A DNA stretch of 5,698 nucleotides from Myxococcales bacterium (GCA_013298325.1 JAAFHJ010000199.1:1-5698); one strand, 5' to 3'. Positions 1 through 5,698 are shown, counted from the first letter of the stretch. Program-made: numbers and translations. Notes: generated by a model not told the origin, from the letters alone.

Positions 1-263
1 TTGCGCCGTTTCCGGCGGGCCTCGCTCGCCTGACGGGACGTATGCACAATGCATCGTCTGAACTCGGTTGGGCCGGCCTCGGCGCGCAGCCGCTCCAGAC
101 GCCGCTCGCGAACGTCTGGATGGCCGGAGATACGGTGTTGCCGACCCTCGGCCAGGAGGGGGAGCTATTGGCTGCGTGGAGCGTCGCCAGTCGAATTACG
201 GCCTCTGACCCGCACAAAGAGCGACTCCGAAAAGAGCTCTGGAGCAAGCTCGAAATCAAATGA
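1..263 (+). CDS. FAD-dependent oxidoreductase, C-terminal fragment (phytoene desaturase / amine oxidase-like fold)
   Basis: Only the last 86 or so residues are in the window; the frame is open from base 3 and ends at TGA 261-263, so the start lies upstream. The recognisable part is the segment NVWMAGDTVLPTLGQEGELL followed by AAWSVASRIT. This matches the C-terminal FAD-contact region of CrtI-like and flavin amine oxidase-like proteins, where a hydrophobic strand leads into a Gly-Asp pair that touches the flavin and then a Gly-rich turn opens a helix. The final residues are a charged helix ending in ELWSKLEIK. By family knowledge such enzymes desaturate or oxidise lipid or amine substrates, but nothing here identifies the substrate. 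The ATG at 42 is an internal methionine, not a credible start. The stop overlaps the ATG of the next gene by four bases, which suggests translational coupling. The superfamily call is moderate; the exact enzyme is unknown. Confidence 0.7.
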   Translation, partial: APFPAGLARLTGRMHNASSELGWAGLGAQPLQTPLANVWMAGDTVLPTLGQEGELLAAWSVASRITASDPHKERLRKELWSKLEIK

Positions 264-715
264 AGCGCACGATCGCAACTCGCGAAGCTTACTGGCCGCT
301 TATTGCTGCGCTCGTTTTGCCGGTCGCAGCCTCCGCCTGCGGAAATACTGGAAAAGACGAGGCGCGCGCCCTCGTATCCGCCGTCGACCGTTACCGCTCG
401 GCGGATGGCGAGGAGCGCACCGAACTCGGGAAGCAAATTGCGACTGTCTCCTGTTCACAAACGGATTTGAAAGAGGCTCGCACCGCGTGCGCGGAGTCGG
501 CACGATTGTTTCGCGACGCGGCCGACGAGAAGCGCCGCGTCTCCGACGGCCTCGCGCGGATCAAGACGGGAGCCCTCGCGAAGGAGAGCGAAGAGGCGCA
601 GTCGTTGGGCGCCCATCTCGATGCCGCCCAGCGCTATCTGGACGATAGCGCGAAGGAGATGGAAGCGTGTGAGCGTCAGCTCCGCGATATTCGTAGGAAA
701 TACGGAACTCGCTAG
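260..715 (+). CDS. Small helical putative lipoprotein, function unknown
   Basis: This 151-residue protein is not one I recognise. Residues 1-26 look like an export signal: Lys2/Arg3, then a hydrophobic stretch PLIAALVLPVAASA, then Cys27. The Ala-Ser-Ala-Cys junction is an imperfect lipobox (Leu is usual at -3), so lipidation at Cys27 is likely but not certain. The mature part is almost entirely polar and charged (rich in Ala, Glu, Arg, Lys, Asp) with few prolines, consistent with two or three long amphipathic helices and possibly a coiled coil. Cysteines 65, 77 and 137 could form a disulfide in the periplasm; Cys65 and Cys77 flank a helix start. The ATG overlaps the upstream stop as ATGA and there is no clear Shine-Dalgarno sequence close by, so translation is probably coupled to the oxidoreductase gene. 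Any joint function is inference. It ends at TAG 713-715, 73 bases before ffh. Confidence 0.75.
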   Translation: MKRTIATREAYWPLIAALVLPVAASACGNTGKDEARALVSAVDRYRSADGEERTELGKQIATVSCSQTDLKEARTACAESARLFRDAADEKRRVSDGLARIKTGALAKESEEAQSLGAHLDAAQRYLDDSAKEMEACERQLRDIRRKYGTR

Positions 716-751
716 CCCGCTGTCCCGCCGCTAAATTGGGTGCGCGGGGGC

Positions 752-759
752 GTGTACAC
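752..759. promoter_or_regulatory. 8-bp perfect palindrome upstream of ffh
   Basis: The sequence GTGTACAC is a perfect palindrome lying 30 bases before the chosen ffh start, in the only non-coding gap between the small lipoprotein gene and ffh (716-788). A small operator is possible, but an isolated 8-mer can occur by chance. A TAAATT at 732-737 resembles a -10 box at four of six positions but has no matching -35, so I do not call a promoter. Confidence 0.15.
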
Positions 760-788
760 CTGCGGCGGATGTGGTACTTCCGCGCGCA

Positions 789-2474
789 ATGTTCGACGCG
801 ATCTCCAAGGGCTTCAAGAACGCCAAAAATCGACTCGCCGGGCTCGAAGAGCTGACCGAGCAGAATATCGAAACGGCACTGCGCGAAGTGCGGCTCTCCC
901 TCCTCGAGGCCGACGTCGAGCTCTCTGTCGTGAAAGCATTTCTCGCTCGCGTGAAGGAAAAAGCACTCGGCGAGACGGTTCGCGTCCGCGCCAAGGGGAC
1001 CGACGGCTCCACCGTGAAGGTCCGCGCTGGCGACGTCTTCACCAAGATTTGCCACGACGAGCTTGTCGCTTTCATGAGCGCCGACGGCGAGTCGATCCGC
1101 TTCGCCGACGCCGGCCCGACCGGGATCATGATGGTCGGTCTCCAGGGCTCGGGGAAGACGACGAGCTCGGCGAAGTTCGCGCGTTTCCTGCAGAAAGACC
1201 TGAAGAAGAAGCCGCTCCTCGTCGCCGCCGACATGCAGCGCCCCGCCGCCGTCGAGCAGCTCATGGTCCTCGGGAAGAGCATCGGTGTCCCCGTGTTCAA
1301 CGTCCCCGGCGCAAGCCCCGTCGAGATTTGCTCGAAGGCGCGCGACGAAGCGAAGGCCAAAGGCTGCGATGTCATCATTTACGACACGGCCGGCCGCCTC
1401 GCGATCGACGATGCCCTGATGGAAGAACTCCAGGCGATCAAAGCGAACGTCGCCCCGCAGAACATCTTCCTCGTCGTCGATGCGATGATTGGGCAAGATG
1501 CCGTCAAGGTCTCCAAGGGCTTTCACGACCGCCTTGACCTGACCGGCGTTATTCTGACGAAGCTCGACGGCGATGCCCGCGGTGGCGCCGCGCTCAGCGT
1601 TCGCGAAGTGACGGGGGCTCCTGTTCGCTACGTCGGGATGGGTGAAGGCACCGATAAGTTTGAGGAATTCCGACCGGACGGCATGGCGAGCCGCGTCCTT
1701 GGCATGGGCGACGTCGTCGGCCTCATGAAGGATTTCCAGTCGGTCGTCGACGAGAAGAAAGCGGCGGAAGACGCCATGAAGATGCTCGAGGGGAACTTCA
1801 CCCTCGATGACTTCCTTCAACAGATTAAGACGATCCAGAAGATGGGATCGCTTAAAGATATCGTCGCGAAGATGCCCGGAATGGACCAAATGATGCCGCC
1901 GGGCGTCGACCTCGACGATCGCGAGCTTGTTCGTATTGAGGCGATCATTCAGTCGTTCACGAAGGCGGAACGCCGCGACCCCTACGCCATCGTCCGCGAG
2001 CCGTCACGCGCCGCCCGTATCGCCAAAGGTTCGGCGACGCCGGAAGTCGCCGTGAACGAACTCGTTCAGAAGTTTCTCTTCATGAAGCAGATGATGGATG
2101 GCCTCGGCCAGAACATGGGCATGATGGGGAAGATCCCGGGCATGAATAAGCTCGGAATGATGAAGAACCTTCGGAAGATGGCCGCTGGCGGTGGGATGCC
2201 GCCGGGCATGGGTGGCCTCCCGGGGATGGGCGGCATGGGCGGGATGCCCGGCATGGGGGGCTTCCCCGGAATGCCCGGCATGGGCGGTTTTCCCGGAATG
2301 CCTGGAATGGGCGGGATGCCCGGCATGGGCGGCTTCCCGGGGCTCCCGAGTTTCGGCGGCCCTAGCCCCGCCGACGGCCTCACCAAGATGAAGCCGCTCT
2401 CCGTTCAGGAGAAGAACGCGAAGAAGGCCTCCCGCAAGCGCGAAAAAGACGCACGCAAGAAGTCCCGTAAGTGA
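789..2474 (+). CDS. ffh: Signal recognition particle GTPase Ffh (SRP54 homologue) with extended Gly/Met-rich C-terminus
   Basis: Ffh binds 4.5S RNA and the signal sequences of nascent membrane and secreted proteins, then docks with the receptor FtsY in a GTP-dependent manner. The N domain spans about residues 1-105 (start MFDAISKGFK). The G domain has P-loop GLQGSGKTT (117-125), DMQRPAAVEQL (148-158), DTAGR (199-203), TKLDGDARGG (257-266) and GMGE (283-286), leading into ASRVLGMGDVVGL (300-312). The M domain runs from about 335, with the finger-loop MPGM (362-365) and RIEAIIQSFTKAERRDP (382-398), then the RNA-binding segment SRAARIAKGSA (406-416). I chose ATG 789 because family members begin MFD; an in-frame GTG at 771 adds six unlikely residues, and neither start has a clear ribosome site. 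The protein has 561 residues against about 450 in E. coli: the excess is a Gly/Met/Pro/Phe repeat (470-520) and a basic tail ending KKASRKREKDARKKSRK. Oddities are Gln150 where E. coli has Tyr, and Ala408/Ala409 in the RNA-binding motif. The usual neighbours rpsP, rimM and trmD are absent in this window. Confidence 0.97.
   Translation: MFDAISKGFKNAKNRLAGLEELTEQNIETALREVRLSLLEADVELSVVKAFLARVKEKALGETVRVRAKGTDGSTVKVRAGDVFTKICHDELVAFMSADGESIRFADAGPTGIMMVGLQGSGKTTSSAKFARFLQKDLKKKPLLVAADMQRPAAVEQLMVLGKSIGVPVFNVPGASPVEICSKARDEAKAKGCDVIIYDTAGRLAIDDALMEELQAIKANVAPQNIFLVVDAMIGQDAVKVSKGFHDRLDLTGVILTKLDGDARGGAALSVREVTGAPVRYVGMGEGTDKFEEFRPDGMASRVLGMGDVVGLMKDFQSVVDEKKAAEDAMKMLEGNFTLDDFLQQIKTIQKMGSLKDIVAKMPGMDQMMPPGVDLDDRELVRIEAIIQSFTKAERRDPYAIVREPSRAARIAKGSATPEVAVNELVQKFLFMKQMMDGLGQNMGMMGKIPGMNKLGMMKNLRKMAAGGGMPPGMGGLPGMGGMGGMPGMGGFPGMPGMGGFPGMPGMGGMPGMGGFPGLPSFGGPSPADGLTKMKPLSVQEKNAKKASRKREKDARKKSRK
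2196..2348 (+). repeat. In-frame Gly-Met-Pro-Phe repeat encoding the Ffh tail
   Basis: This stretch inside ffh encodes residues 470-520, made of short units such as MPGMGG and GFPGMPGMG. The clearest tandem pair is a 27-base unit, 2256-2282 followed by 2283-2309, each encoding GGFPGMPGM. The two copies differ mainly at third codon positions, so the amino-acid pattern is being kept while the DNA drifts. This points to selection on the peptide rather than a recent DNA duplication. The segment follows a normal M domain and precedes a basic tail. Confidence 0.85.
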
Positions 2475-2503
2475 TGTTGACGGAACAAGCTTCACACCTT
2501 CGT

Positions 2504-2532
2504 CGGCGCAGCGGCTAGCCAAGCCGGCGCCG
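2504..2532 (+). terminator. Candidate ffh transcript-end hairpin without a strong U-tract
   Basis: Thirty bases after the ffh stop there is a hairpin. The outer stem is CGGCGC (2504-2509) pairing with GCGCCG (2527-2532); the inner stem is CGGCT (2512-2516) pairing with AGCCG (2522-2526). A two-base AG bulge separates them on the 5' side and the loop is AGCCA. That gives 11 pairs, 10 of them G-C. The downstream bases begin TTCAAACC, so there is no U-run and classical intrinsic termination is doubtful. It could instead pause polymerase or protect the 3' end of the ffh message. It lies in the 95-base gap before the lipoprotein gene, where a transcript break is plausible. Confidence 0.45.
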
Positions 2533-2569
2533 TTCAAACCTCGGTTCGACACTCTTCGCTATCGGCTGT

Positions 2570-4027
2570 ATGATGATGAACAAACGCTTTTTCTCTACGC
2601 TCGCCCCCCTCGCCATCCTCCTCGCCCTGAGCGGTTGTGTCGGAAGCAACAAAGGGCTGTCTGACGAAGACAAAGAGCGCCTCAAGCCGTACATCGTCGA
2701 TGTTGCCCCCGCGGACATCACGAAGCTCGACGTGAATTTTGAGAACAAACTCAGGATCATCGGCTACAAACTCGACCGAGCCGTCGCGACGCCAGGGAGC
2801 ACCGTGAAGGTCACGCTCTACTGGAAGTGCGAAGAGAAGCTTGACGACGGGTGGATGCTCTTTACCCACGTCGATGACCCGATCTCGAATCAGGTCACGA
2901 ACTTTGACTGGGGGAGCGCGATCCGGGAGCAGAAGGGGGATCGGCAGATCCTCGGTCCCGACCGGTGGGAAAAGGGGAAAGTGTACGTCGACGAGATCGA
3001 CATGCGAATTCCCGATTGGGGGCCGGGAATGGGACCCGAATTGCGCATCATGACCGGTATTTGGCGGAAGGACGAACGCCTACGCGTCCTCTCCGGCGCC
3101 AATGACGGTGACAATCGGGCGATTCTCTTCACCTTGAAGACCGGCCGAACGCCGACGAAGGTCGAAGAAAGCGTCACAAAGCTTTCGGTCTCGAAGCTCC
3201 CTGCCGGCGAGAAGATCGTCGTTGATGGGAAGGCGGACGAGAAGGCCTGGACGATGGCGACGTCGACCGGCGTCTTCGTAGACGTGTCGACGGGGGGACC
3301 CAACAAGGACTTCCCGGTGAACGCCGAAGCAAAAATTACGTGGGACGACGCGAACATGTACGTGCTCTTTGAGGTCAAGGACCCCACCGTTACCGGTGGG
3401 TTCAACGATCCCAAAGCGCAACCGACCAAGTTTACGGTGACCGGGCTGCCGAAGCTCTGGACCGAAGACACCGTCGAAATCATGACCGACCCCGACGGCG
3501 ACGGCGACAACGTCGACTATTACGAACTGCAGATCAATCCCCAGAACAAGGTCTTTCATTCCCAGTTCGACGCCCGGCAGAAACCGGAAGGCGGCGAGAA
3601 TGGCCCCTTTGGTCATGAGGATTGGGACCCCAAGCTGAAGAGCGCTGTCGTCGTCAAGGGCACCCTCGACAAGCCGGATGACAAGGACGAAGGCTACACC
3701 GTAGAGACGGCGATCCCGTGGAGCGCATTCGCCAAAGCGAAGAACCACCCGCCACGAAGCGGAGACACCTGGCGAATGAACTTCTACGCCATGGAAAAGA
3801 ACAGCGGCGTTTCCTGGTCCCCTATTCTTAAGAAGGGGAACTTCCACTACGCGCCCCGCTTCGGCAAAATTGAGTGGTTTGATCCGGCGGCGAAGGCGGA
3901 AGTGCTCGACGCAGGGGTCGGCGACGCAGGCTCTAGCGACGCAGGGAAGGCAACGACCGCTGCGAGCGCTGCGCCGAGCACCAGTTCGGCGATTCCCAAG
4001 AAGGGGACGTTGCGACTTCCGAACTGA
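2570..4027 (+). CDS. Surface lipoprotein with N-terminal beta-sandwich-like region and C-terminal CBM9-like domain
   Basis: The protein has 485 residues. Residues 1-22 are a lipoprotein signal (Lys5/Arg6, hydrophobic core, lipobox LSGC with Cys23), so it should be anchored in the envelope. Residues about 50-190 look like an all-beta module: LDVNFENKLRIIGYKLDRA, PGSTVKVTLYW, then FTHVDDP. This pattern recurs as an accessory domain in some bacterial membrane and secreted proteins. Residues about 213-437 resemble carbohydrate-binding module family 9: KIVVDGKADEKAW, a strand with MYVLFEVKDP, WTEDTVEIMTDPDGDGDNVD (297-316), YYELQINP, GYTVETAIPWSAF, then GDTWRMNFYAMEK and FHYAPRFGKIEW. The Asp-rich 307-316 segment could bind calcium. 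The rest (444-485) is low-complexity, with DAG repeats and Ala/Ser. CBM9 relatives bind sugars, but no catalytic domain is present, so a binding or scaffold role is inferred. Met1, Met2 or Met3 could each be the start. The next gene begins 22 bases downstream. Confidence 0.85.
   Translation: MMMNKRFFSTLAPLAILLALSGCVGSNKGLSDEDKERLKPYIVDVAPADITKLDVNFENKLRIIGYKLDRAVATPGSTVKVTLYWKCEEKLDDGWMLFTHVDDPISNQVTNFDWGSAIREQKGDRQILGPDRWEKGKVYVDEIDMRIPDWGPGMGPELRIMTGIWRKDERLRVLSGANDGDNRAILFTLKTGRTPTKVEESVTKLSVSKLPAGEKIVVDGKADEKAWTMATSTGVFVDVSTGGPNKDFPVNAEAKITWDDANMYVLFEVKDPTVTGGFNDPKAQPTKFTVTGLPKLWTEDTVEIMTDPDGDGDNVDYYELQINPQNKVFHSQFDARQKPEGGENGPFGHEDWDPKLKSAVVVKGTLDKPDDKDEGYTVETAIPWSAFAKAKNHPPRSGDTWRMNFYAMEKNSGVSWSPILKKGNFHYAPRFGKIEWFDPAAKAEVLDAGVGDAGSSDAGKATTAASAAPSTSSAIPKKGTLRLPN
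3908..3945 (+). repeat. Three GACGCAGG units at 15-base spacing, encoding DAG repeats
   Basis: GACGCAGG occurs at 3908-3915, 3923-3930 and 3938-3945, with exactly 15 bases between starts. In the lipoprotein frame this gives Asp-Ala-Gly three times (residues 447-459), at the start of a flexible Ala/Ser/Thr-rich tail. It is a small coding repeat, most simply explained as linker expansion. Confidence 0.7.
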
Positions 4028-4049
4028 CCGGCGAGCGCGTAAGAATTCG

Positions 4050-4739
4050 ATGAAAAAGGACTTTTGGGCGGAGCGCTGGGCCGACGGCCGCATCGGGTTT
4101 CACCAACCGAAGGCCCATGATTTCCTCGCGCGCTATGCAGACCGGTTGCGGCCGGCCAGCGCGGTGTACGTACCGCTTTGCGGGAAGTCGCTGGACCTTG
4201 TGTGGCTCGCCGGAAACATCGCTCCCGTCCTTGGAACTGAGTTTGTTCGGTCGGCGATCGATTCGTTCTTCGCGGAACAAAGCGACAGCGCGACCGTGAC
4301 CGACGTTGCCCCCTTCCGGGTTCATCGCGGACGCAAATTGTCGACCATTGCCCTCTTTGAAGGGGACGCATTTGCCCTGACTCCGGCGGTGATAGCTGCC
4401 GCCCTCGGCGGTCCGGGAACCGTCGAAGCTGTATATGACCGCGCGGCGCTTGTGGCGCTCGATCCTCCGACGCGCGATCGGTACGTTGCAGGACTTGTCG
4501 GCCTGTTGAAACCCGGCGGAAAGATCCTGCTTGTCGTTTTCGACTATGACGGGAGCAAACTCGACGGACCGCCTTGGGCGGTGGGACCAGGCGAGGTCGA
4601 GCGCCTGTTTGGAGACCATGGAACGGTCGAACTCTTGGAGGAGCGTCCGGAACCGGTCGGTGCCCGCTATCGCCAGGCGGGTGTGACTGCAATTTGGGAG
4701 CGTGCCTACCTCATTTCGCTGAATTCTGCATCGACCTGA
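4050..4739 (+). CDS. tpm: Thiopurine S-methyltransferase family SAM-dependent methyltransferase
   Basis: The 229-residue protein matches the bacterial TPMT family, close to its usual length of about 220. It opens with FWAERWADGRIGFHQ (5-19), the family's N-terminal signature. The SAM site is VYVPLCGKSLDLVWLAG (39-55), followed by GTEFVRSAIDSFF (62-74) with the acidic Glu64, EGDAFAL (104-110) and YDRAALVALDPPTRDRYV (129-146). The motif LLKPGGKILLVVFDYD (152-167) and then GPPWAV (173-178) complete the fold. These enzymes move a methyl group from S-adenosylmethionine to a sulfur atom of aromatic thiols; bacterial members are also linked to methylating selenium or tellurium species. The natural substrate here is unknown. 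The frame stays open back to 3870, but the family start fits ATG 4050, and the extra upstream residues would overlap the lipoprotein gene. Being 22 bases from that gene, it is probably in the same transcript. Confidence 0.93.
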   Translation: MKKDFWAERWADGRIGFHQPKAHDFLARYADRLRPASAVYVPLCGKSLDLVWLAGNIAPVLGTEFVRSAIDSFFAEQSDSATVTDVAPFRVHRGRKLSTIALFEGDAFALTPAVIAAALGGPGTVEAVYDRAALVALDPPTRDRYVAGLVGLLKPGGKILLVVFDYDGSKLDGPPWAVGPGEVERLFGDHGTVELLEERPEPVGARYRQAGVTAIWERAYLISLNSAST

Positions 4740-4777
4740 ATCGGCGCCGCGCGAATTGCCCGACTTTGGTTGGAGCG

Positions 4778-4796
4778 TTTGCGAGAAATTCGCGAA
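4778..4796 (+). other. Weak hairpin in the gap after the methyltransferase gene
   Basis: TTTGCGA (4778-4784) can pair with TCGCGAA (4790-4796) across a GAAAT loop, giving seven pairs including one G-U wobble. No U-tract follows. It lies in the 88-base gap 4740-4827, where I found no convincing promoter. It may be part of a transcript end or simply chance. Confidence 0.2.
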
Positions 4797-4827
4797 GGCG
4801 ATTCCGTTCCGAGTACGCTGCGCGACT

Positions 4828-5698
4828 ATGCCTTCCGTCGGCCCCTCTATGTCGTTCGCTCGAACCTTCCGTGAGCTCGCAGCTGCCGCGTCTGTGGCGA
4901 CGGCATTTCTCGCTGCCCTCTGGGTTCCGGCGTCGGCCCATGCCCAGGATAAGCCGAAGTATCAACCGGTTACCGACTTCCGTCTTTCGCGTGCCTCGCT
5001 CGCAGAAAAGCTTGCGGCCGCCGGGCGCCAGAGCGCAGCCGCCGGCAACTGCAAACGCGCGCTCGACCTCTTCGACCAGGCACTCCGGACGTCGATGGAC
5101 CCCCTTGTCGTCCGCGACCGAGGAAAATGTCACGACAAGGAGGGGAATGTCCGCCCCGCCATCGATGACTATCGGGCCTATCTTGCGGCACATCCCGATG
5201 CCCCAGATACCGACGCCATCAATGAACGATTGATGGCGCTGGACGCCCAATATGCCGCGACGGATGGCAAGAAACGCGACCCCTTCGCGTCGACCGCTGC
5301 CGGCGCCGCTTCGGTGGACCGTGGCGCGCGAACCCGCGACGGCGGAGGGGACACGTCTGACCACGACCACAAGCGAAATTATGACAACGAGGTTACGCAC
5401 GCTCAATTGACCGACGAGGCGTACACTTCGTCGCTCCGCCGCGGCAAAGGTGGAGCCCTCGGATTGCAATTGGGCTACCGGTCTCTCGTTGGGAACAACG
5501 TTCAAACACTCGGGGGCTACCTCGTCGGTGTCTCAGGACGCTACGCGTTCTCTGAGTCCGTTTCCGGAATCGCCGAACTGGGCTACGGAGCATACGGGGC
5601 GTCTGGTTCCATTTCGCACTACCCGGTAGTCATTGGATTTCTCGGCGCAGAAGGGCGATTTCCGCTTGATGCGTTCGCCACTCACCAGATCTTCGCCG
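4828..5698 (+). CDS. Secreted TPR protein with probable C-terminal outer-membrane beta-barrel, 3' end outside window
   Basis: The frame is open from ATG 4828 to the right edge: 290 residues are visible. A Sec signal peptide ends at Ala-His-Ala (37-39) before Gln40, with a hydrophobic core AAAASVATAFLAALWVPASA. Met8 (4849) is an alternative start giving a 32-residue signal; neither start has a clear ribosome site. Residues about 55-141 form TPR-like helices: AEKLAAAGRQSAAAGNCKRALDLFDQAL, then RDRGKCHDKEGNVRPAIDDYRAYL and PDAPDTDAINERLMALDAQY. Cys75 and Cys101 sit on adjacent helices and could be a disulfide. Residues about 145-207 are a polar, Gly/Asp-rich linker with DHDHKRNYD. From about 208 the pattern alternates Gly and hydrophobic or aromatic residues (GALGLQLGYRSL, GGYLVGVSGRYAF, SGIAELGYGAY), typical of barrel strands. 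The TPR part probably binds a periplasmic partner and the barrel would sit in the outer membrane. The substrate is unknown. Confidence 0.8.
   Translation, partial: MPSVGPSMSFARTFRELAAAASVATAFLAALWVPASAHAQDKPKYQPVTDFRLSRASLAEKLAAAGRQSAAAGNCKRALDLFDQALRTSMDPLVVRDRGKCHDKEGNVRPAIDDYRAYLAAHPDAPDTDAINERLMALDAQYAATDGKKRDPFASTAAGAASVDRGARTRDGGGDTSDHDHKRNYDNEVTHAQLTDEAYTSSLRRGKGGALGLQLGYRSLVGNNVQTLGGYLVGVSGRYAFSESVSGIAELGYGAYGASGSISHYPVVIGFLGAEGRFPLDAFATHQIFA

Noticed and set aside
49..648. 199-codon + strand frame overlapping genes 1 and 2
   Set aside because: It is Arg/Ser-rich and crosses the ATGA junction of two better-supported genes in other frames.
561..1889. Long open frame of 442 codons on the - strand opposite ffh
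   Set aside because: It mirrors the ffh coding strand, has no recognisable domain, and long antisense frames are expected in GC-rich genes.
2196..2348. Possible CRISPR-like or satellite repeat
   Set aside because: Units are short, in frame, imperfect and without spacers, so a coding repeat explains them.
2066..2386. Pro/Gly-rich - strand frame resembling a collagen-like protein
   Set aside because: It is the antisense reading of the Ffh Gly-Met-Pro repeat.
3870..4049. 60-codon N-terminal extension of the methyltransferase
   Set aside because: The added residues are Arg-rich, overlap the lipoprotein gene and do not belong to the TPMT family, which fits a start at 4050.
3080..4093. Open frame of 337 codons on the - strand across the lipoprotein gene
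   Set aside because: It is Arg-rich with no family resemblance and lies opposite a gene with a clear lipobox and CBM9-like domain.
4574..5233. 219-codon + strand frame spanning the gap and the start of the TPR gene
   Set aside because: It is a different frame from the one with the signal peptide and TPR helices, and has no recognisable fold.
4711..5505. 264-codon - strand frame opposite the TPR-barrel gene
   Set aside because: No domain or signal is visible, and the opposite strand carries a coherent signal peptide, TPR and barrel pattern.

Overview
The window is a GC-rich bacterial chromosome segment. All six genes I can support lie on the + strand and are tightly spaced; no gap exceeds 100 bases. 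The likely source is a myxobacterium (Myxococcota, probably the Polyangia side). The signs are: a secreted TPR protein with a GNC...RALDLF / RDRGKCH...AIDDYRAYL...PDAPD pattern that recurs in that group, a lipoprotein tail with Asp-Ala-Gly repeats, and an Ffh with a long Gly-Met-Pro C-terminal extension. This taxonomic call rests on recalled family style, not on a search.

Layout. (1) 1-263 is the C-terminal end of a FAD-dependent oxidoreductase of the phytoene-desaturase/amine-oxidase fold; its start lies outside the window. (2) 260-715 is a small helical putative lipoprotein whose ATG overlaps the previous stop codon (ATGA). (3) 789-2474 is ffh, the SRP GTPase. All G motifs and the M domain are present, followed by a repetitive Gly/Met/Pro/Phe tail and a Lys/Arg-rich C-terminus. 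A good hairpin (2504-2532) sits just after it. (4) 2570-4027 is a lipoprotein with an N-terminal beta-sandwich-like region and a C-terminal CBM9-like domain. (5) 4050-4739, 22 bases further on, is a thiopurine S-methyltransferase family enzyme. (6) 4828-5698 is a secreted TPR protein that leads into what looks like an outer-membrane beta-barrel; it runs off the right edge.

Taken together, the region is mostly about the cell envelope. Three of the six products carry export signals, and Ffh itself targets proteins to the membrane. The pairs 1-2 and 4-5 are probably co-transcribed. I see no CRISPR array, RNA gene, insertion sequence, phage gene or defence system. The most interesting material is the Ffh tail and its altered RNA-binding motif, the two-domain surface lipoprotein paired with a methyltransferase, and the TPR-barrel fusion. 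I found no convincing wholly new system.
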